From: Candidatus Cloacimonadota bacterium
GTDB lineage: Bacteria; Cloacimonadota; Cloacimonadia; Cloacimonadales; TCS61
Assembly (NCBI GenBank): GCA_030596265.1
Contig: JAUVKM010000056.1
Coordinates: 1-9,691 of the forward strand
Direction of reading: 5' to 3'
Length of the DNA: 9,691 nt
The position numbers and the translations under genes are program-made. Positions within the stretch are counted from its first letter, which is position 1; each line of letters begins with the position of its first letter. This document shows, piece after piece, positions 7,193 through 9,691 of this stretch. The notes beneath the pieces were generated by a model. It was given only the letters and a program-made list of their open reading frames with translations. It did not search any database and had not been told where the DNA came from.

Positions 7193-9174
7193 TAATAAAT
7201 GTTAGGTGGATTATATTTAATGAAAAAATTTGGATTTTTATAATATTCGATCTGGGAATCATGAATAATTTTTATCTGTTGTTTCATTTCATTAACTACT
7301 TCTGGATATTCATCAATTTGATTCTGTTTTTCCATCGGATTGGTCTCAAGATTGTAAAGTTCTACTTTTTTCACAGGATGATATGTTATTAACATTTTCC
7401 AGGGCCATGAAACTAAAGCATCCTGCCAAACAAATGAATTATTATGCATAAATATTTTTCTCTGCTCATCTGAATCATAAGCAGAATATCCTTGAAAAGA
7501 ACCAGGTATAGGAATTCCCATAATATCAAGAAGTGTTGGGAAAATATCAATGTGGCTAATTGATTTCTCTACCATTTGGACATCAACACCTTTAGGAGGT
7601 TTGATCATTGTAAATGTACGAGCAATTTCATCATACATGGATCCGGAATGATTTGCAAATCCATGTTCATAAAATGCTTCTCCGCTATCACCAATTATCA
7701 CAAAGTAGCAATTATCCCAAAGTCCTTCTTTTTTTAGGTAACTAACAAAATCTTTTATAATACTATCCAAATTATGAAAAGCATTTAGATACCTGTTCCT
7801 CACATGAACTGCTTTAGATTCAGGCCAATCATAATAAACCATGGGGAAATCAATAACACTTGGTTCAAATGGCTGAATACTATTTGTTGAAACTATATAA
7901 TCAAAATGTGTATTCTGTAGGTTCATACCTAAGAAAAAAGGGATTTTATGATCTAAGCCAGATATCCAATCTTCAGCAATTTTAATTGTTGCAGAGTCCT
8001 CAATTTTTCCGGCAGTAGCTTTTTTATTTTTTATTAACTGCGATAAACCGCCCTTATCATCTTCATTAAACCACGTTTCTTTATCATAATCCTCTGAATG
8101 ATAAAAATGATTAATCCCTTTTCCTTTTAACCAATTGATCATATCACCCCATTTCTCATTCTGTGAAGAAATATATCCTGTATGATAACCAATCTTATTA
8201 AAATATTCAAAAATGGACAATCCACGTGATACAGATTCTTCCGAATATGGTTCTCGATAATTCGCTCTTAATGGATAACGTGAATACCAAATAGAAAGAT
8301 CAGAATAATTTGAATGTGAAGAAGTAATATACGATTTATCGAAAAACAAAGAATTTTCTGCCAGTTGTTTCATAAAGGGGATTGGACAAGGCTGCATGTC
8401 TATTAGATCCTTTCTCATTGATTCAATCATAATCACAATTACTGGTTTAGCATTTTGTTTATCAATACTAAAATCGTTCCCATTATCCTTTAAAGACACC
8501 AATTTAAGCATTGTTTGTTCATCAACGCTTTCATGTATACTCCCAGAAACCAATATAGATAAAAAAGGATGGAAGTTCTTTTTCTCAATATGGAAATTTA
8601 AAGTAAGGATTATTATTAAACTACCATAAACAGCTATAATATTTTTTTCATATTTAAATTTATCTTTAATCTTTATTATAACATTTAACAAGAATACAAT
8701 TATCAACGCTAAGAAAATTGAAAATGCAACTAATATAAAAATTGTTTTTGGACTTGTTTGTATAAAATGAAATATTAGTAATTTAAAATTTAAAAAAGTA
8801 AATACAATCGCATTTTGGATTAGAAATATTCCATTACGAAAATAGAATTTCCAACTGGAGATATTGATAATAAACAAAGAAGCAAAAATAATAAAAGAAC
8901 TAAAATTGAAAATTAGTTTAATTAAAATATTTAATTTCGAACTGAAATATAGTATAAATGAAAATAATAATAAAATCGGAAACCATACAAATGTTGATAT
9001 GGAGATCATTGTTAATAGATGTTTGTAATTCCAGAAAACACGTGATATTGAAATATCATTAGTTGCAATAAATGCTATTGCTGATTCTAAACAGCCCATT
9101 ATTAATGAAATAAGCATGATAAAAAACAAAATTGAAACTTTATTATTCAATTTACTATTTACATTATTTTTCAT
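7192..9174 (-). CDS. Membrane-anchored LtaS/sulfatase-like enzyme (alkaline phosphatase superfamily)
   Basis: A 660-residue protein. Five or six hydrophobic segments (about 13-36, 53-77, 84-105, 144-167, 179-194, possibly one near 117-138) precede a large, presumably extracytoplasmic catalytic domain (about 242-600). VIVIMIESMRKD holds the first metal ligand, probably E251. The nucleophile region SSHSNYSDLS (285-294) has S288 where sulfatases place Cys/Ser, without the CxPxR signature. The second metal site reads GDSGEAFYEHGFANHSG (495-511), with D496, H504 and H509. The end, ELYNLETNPMEK, is a common sulfatase C-terminal motif. It resembles phosphoglycerol/phosphoethanolamine transferases and sulfatases; substrate and reaction are unknown. 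The residue after D496 is Ser, normally His. I chose the ATG at 9174 (GAGGAA at good spacing) over the ATG at 9186, which adds four residues and has no ribosome site. It overlaps the upstream oxidoreductase gene by 11 bases. Confidence 0.86.
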   Translation of the reverse strand: MKNNVNSKLNNKVSILFFIMLISLIMGCLESAIAFIATNDISISRVFWNYKHLLTMISISTFVWFPILLLFSFILYFSSKLNILIKLIFNFSSFIIFASLFIINISSWKFYFRNGIFLIQNAIVFTFLNFKLLIFHFIQTSPKTIFILVAFSIFLALIIVFLLNVIIKIKDKFKYEKNIIAVYGSLIIILTLNFHIEKKNFHPFLSILVSGSIHESVDEQTMLKLVSLKDNGNDFSIDKQNAKPVIVIMIESMRKDLIDMQPCPIPFMKQLAENSLFFDKSYITSSHSNYSDLSIWYSRYPLRANYREPYSEESVSRGLSIFEYFNKIGYHTGYISSQNEKWGDMINWLKGKGINHFYHSEDYDKETWFNEDDKGGLSQLIKNKKATAGKIEDSATIKIAEDWISGLDHKIPFFLGMNLQNTHFDYIVSTNSIQPFEPSVIDFPMVYYDWPESKAVHVRNRYLNAFHNLDSIIKDFVSYLKKEGLWDNCYFVIIGDSGEAFYEHGFANHSGSMYDEIARTFTMIKPPKGVDVQMVEKSISHIDIFPTLLDIMGIPIPGSFQGYSAYDSDEQRKIFMHNNSFVWQDALVSWPWKMLITYHPVKKVELYNLETNPMEKQNQIDEYPEVVNEMKQQIKIIHDSQIEYYKNPNFFIKYNPPNIY

Positions 9175-9691
9175 GGTATTCCTCATCTGTATTCACGTTC
9201 CAGATGTTATCTTTTGTTTTTACGTTTTGAATTATATTTTCTACTGCTTCCATTGCTGTTAGCATGGAATGATCCTGGTTATTGTATCTATGCATCCCGT
9301 TTCTTCCAATCAGGAATAGATTTTCAATTTTATCAACATGATCTTGGATTTCATTAAACTTATCATAACTTCCAAAATATGCCGGATATGTCTTAGGCAT
9401 TTTGATAACTGTACTGTCTAATACATCATCTTTGTCAATTATCTCAATTTTCTCTAGTTCATCAATTGCAAATTTTGCAAACTCTTCATCTGTCATACTC
9501 CACAAATTGTCACCTTCATTACAAAAATATTCCAGCCCGATCCATACAGTATCGTCGTCTTTGACCATATAAGGACTCCAGTTGTTAAATATCTGAAGCC
9601 TTCCTACTTTCACATCACGTTCCTGAATGTAAATCCAGTTATCCGGTACAATGTTATTTATTGTTTTTTGTTTAGTATGATTTTTTATTTT
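9164..9691 (-). CDS. FAD-dependent amine-oxidase-like oxidoreductase, C-terminal part (partial at window edge)
   Basis: Only the last 175 residues are in the window; the frame stays open to the right edge. A GTG at 9611-9613 could be mistaken for a start, but the 26 codons before it read continuously and include PDNWIYIQERDVKVG, the expected family sequence, so the gene continues outside. Near the C-terminus, ENLFLIGRNGMHRYNNQDHS followed by MLTAMEAVENI is the FAD-contacting end of amine-oxidase/protoporphyrinogen-oxidase-like flavoproteins (COG1232 type, also related to UDP-galactopyranose mutase). Such proteins often sit in glycan gene clusters, but their substrate is generally unknown. The N-terminal GxGxxG dinucleotide-binding motif should lie to the right of the window. 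The TAA stop lies inside the start of the sulfatase-like gene (11-base overlap), so the two are co-transcribed. Confidence 0.85.
   Translation of the reverse strand, partial: KIKNHTKQKTINNIVPDNWIYIQERDVKVGRLQIFNNWSPYMVKDDDTVWIGLEYFCNEGDNLWSMTDEEFAKFAIDELEKIEIIDKDDVLDSTVIKMPKTYPAYFGSYDKFNEIQDHVDKIENLFLIGRNGMHRYNNQDHSMLTAMEAVENIIQNVKTKDNIWNVNTDEEYHEK
9179..9184 (-). promoter_or_regulatory. Shine-Dalgarno site deciding the sulfatase-like gene start
   Basis: The minus strand reads ATGAGGAATACC just before the ATG at 9174. GAGGAA is a good ribosome binding site, 4-5 bases from that ATG. The alternative ATG at 9186 overlaps the site itself and has no such element upstream. The site lies inside the last codons of the oxidoreductase gene, which points to translational coupling. 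Confidence 0.7.

Noticed and set aside
7185..7262. N-terminal 26-residue extension of the glycosyltransferase
   Set aside because: It overlaps the end of the sulfatase-like gene by 71 bases, lacks a ribosome binding site, and the extension precedes an already complete first membrane helix.
7183..7392. 69-codon plus-strand frame opposite the sulfatase-like C-terminus
   Set aside because: Its composition (mostly Phe, Ile, Leu) is that of a shadow of an A+T-rich gene on the other strand, with no conserved motif. The opposite strand encodes a typical sulfatase C-terminal motif.
9611..9613. GTG as start of the oxidoreductase gene
   Set aside because: The frame continues without a stop to the window edge and the upstream codons carry family sequence (PDNWIYIQE), so this GTG is an internal valine.

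Overview
The window is A+T-rich bacterial chromosomal DNA with almost no non-coding space. Plus-strand genes have clear Shine-Dalgarno sequences, one gene starts with TTG, the tRNA genes encode their CCA ends, and the region combines hybrid and two-component histidine kinases with a sigma-54 activator. Together these suggest a low-GC, probably Gram-negative (diderm) bacterium. The regular Shine-Dalgarno sites argue against typical Bacteroidia or Flavobacteriia, which use them little. The phylum cannot be settled from this sequence; a Cloacimonadota- or Delongbacteria-like lineage is a guess.

Region 1 (1-380) is a stable-RNA operon: a promoter-like TTGACA element, tRNA-Ser(UGA), tRNA-Ser(GCU), tRNA-Gln(UUG) and a strong intrinsic terminator.

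Region 2 (473-5913, plus strand) is a tightly packed three-gene signalling operon. It encodes a soluble hybrid kinase (REC-PAS-HisKA-HATPase-REC), a membrane kinase with an extracytoplasmic sensor domain (TM-sensor-TM-HAMP-PAS-HisKA-HATPase), and an NtrC-family sigma-54-dependent response regulator (REC-AAA+-Fis HTH). The likely flow is that the membrane kinase senses an extracytoplasmic signal and the cytoplasmic hybrid kinase senses or integrates an intracellular one. Both would converge on the regulator, which drives sigma-54 promoters. No convincing -24/-12 promoter was found by eye here, so its targets probably lie elsewhere. Two catalytic motifs are off-consensus: the membrane kinase H-box reads H-N-I-N-S-P, and the regulator's sigma-54 contact loop reads GSFTSA instead of GAFTGA.

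Region 3 (5910-9691, minus strand) is a convergent operon read from beyond the right edge. It encodes the C-terminal part of an FAD-dependent amine-oxidase-like oxidoreductase, a membrane-anchored alkaline-phosphatase-superfamily (LtaS/sulfatase-like) enzyme, and a polytopic GT87-type glycosyltransferase. The genes overlap or nearly touch, so translation is probably coupled. The set looks like part of a cell-surface glycan or lipid-linked glycan modification locus. The sulfatase-like enzyme lacks the Cys/Ser-x-Pro-x-Arg sulfatase signature and has Ser where relatives usually have a metal-binding His. Regions 2 and 3 meet tail to tail with interlocking stop codons (TTAG).

No CRISPR array, insertion sequence, transposase, integrase, phage gene or toxin-antitoxin pair is visible. 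No gene-free stretch reaches 300 bases: the longest is 342-472, holding the terminator and the leader of the signalling operon. The most interesting material is the set of motif departures in otherwise recognisable families, not a wholly new system.
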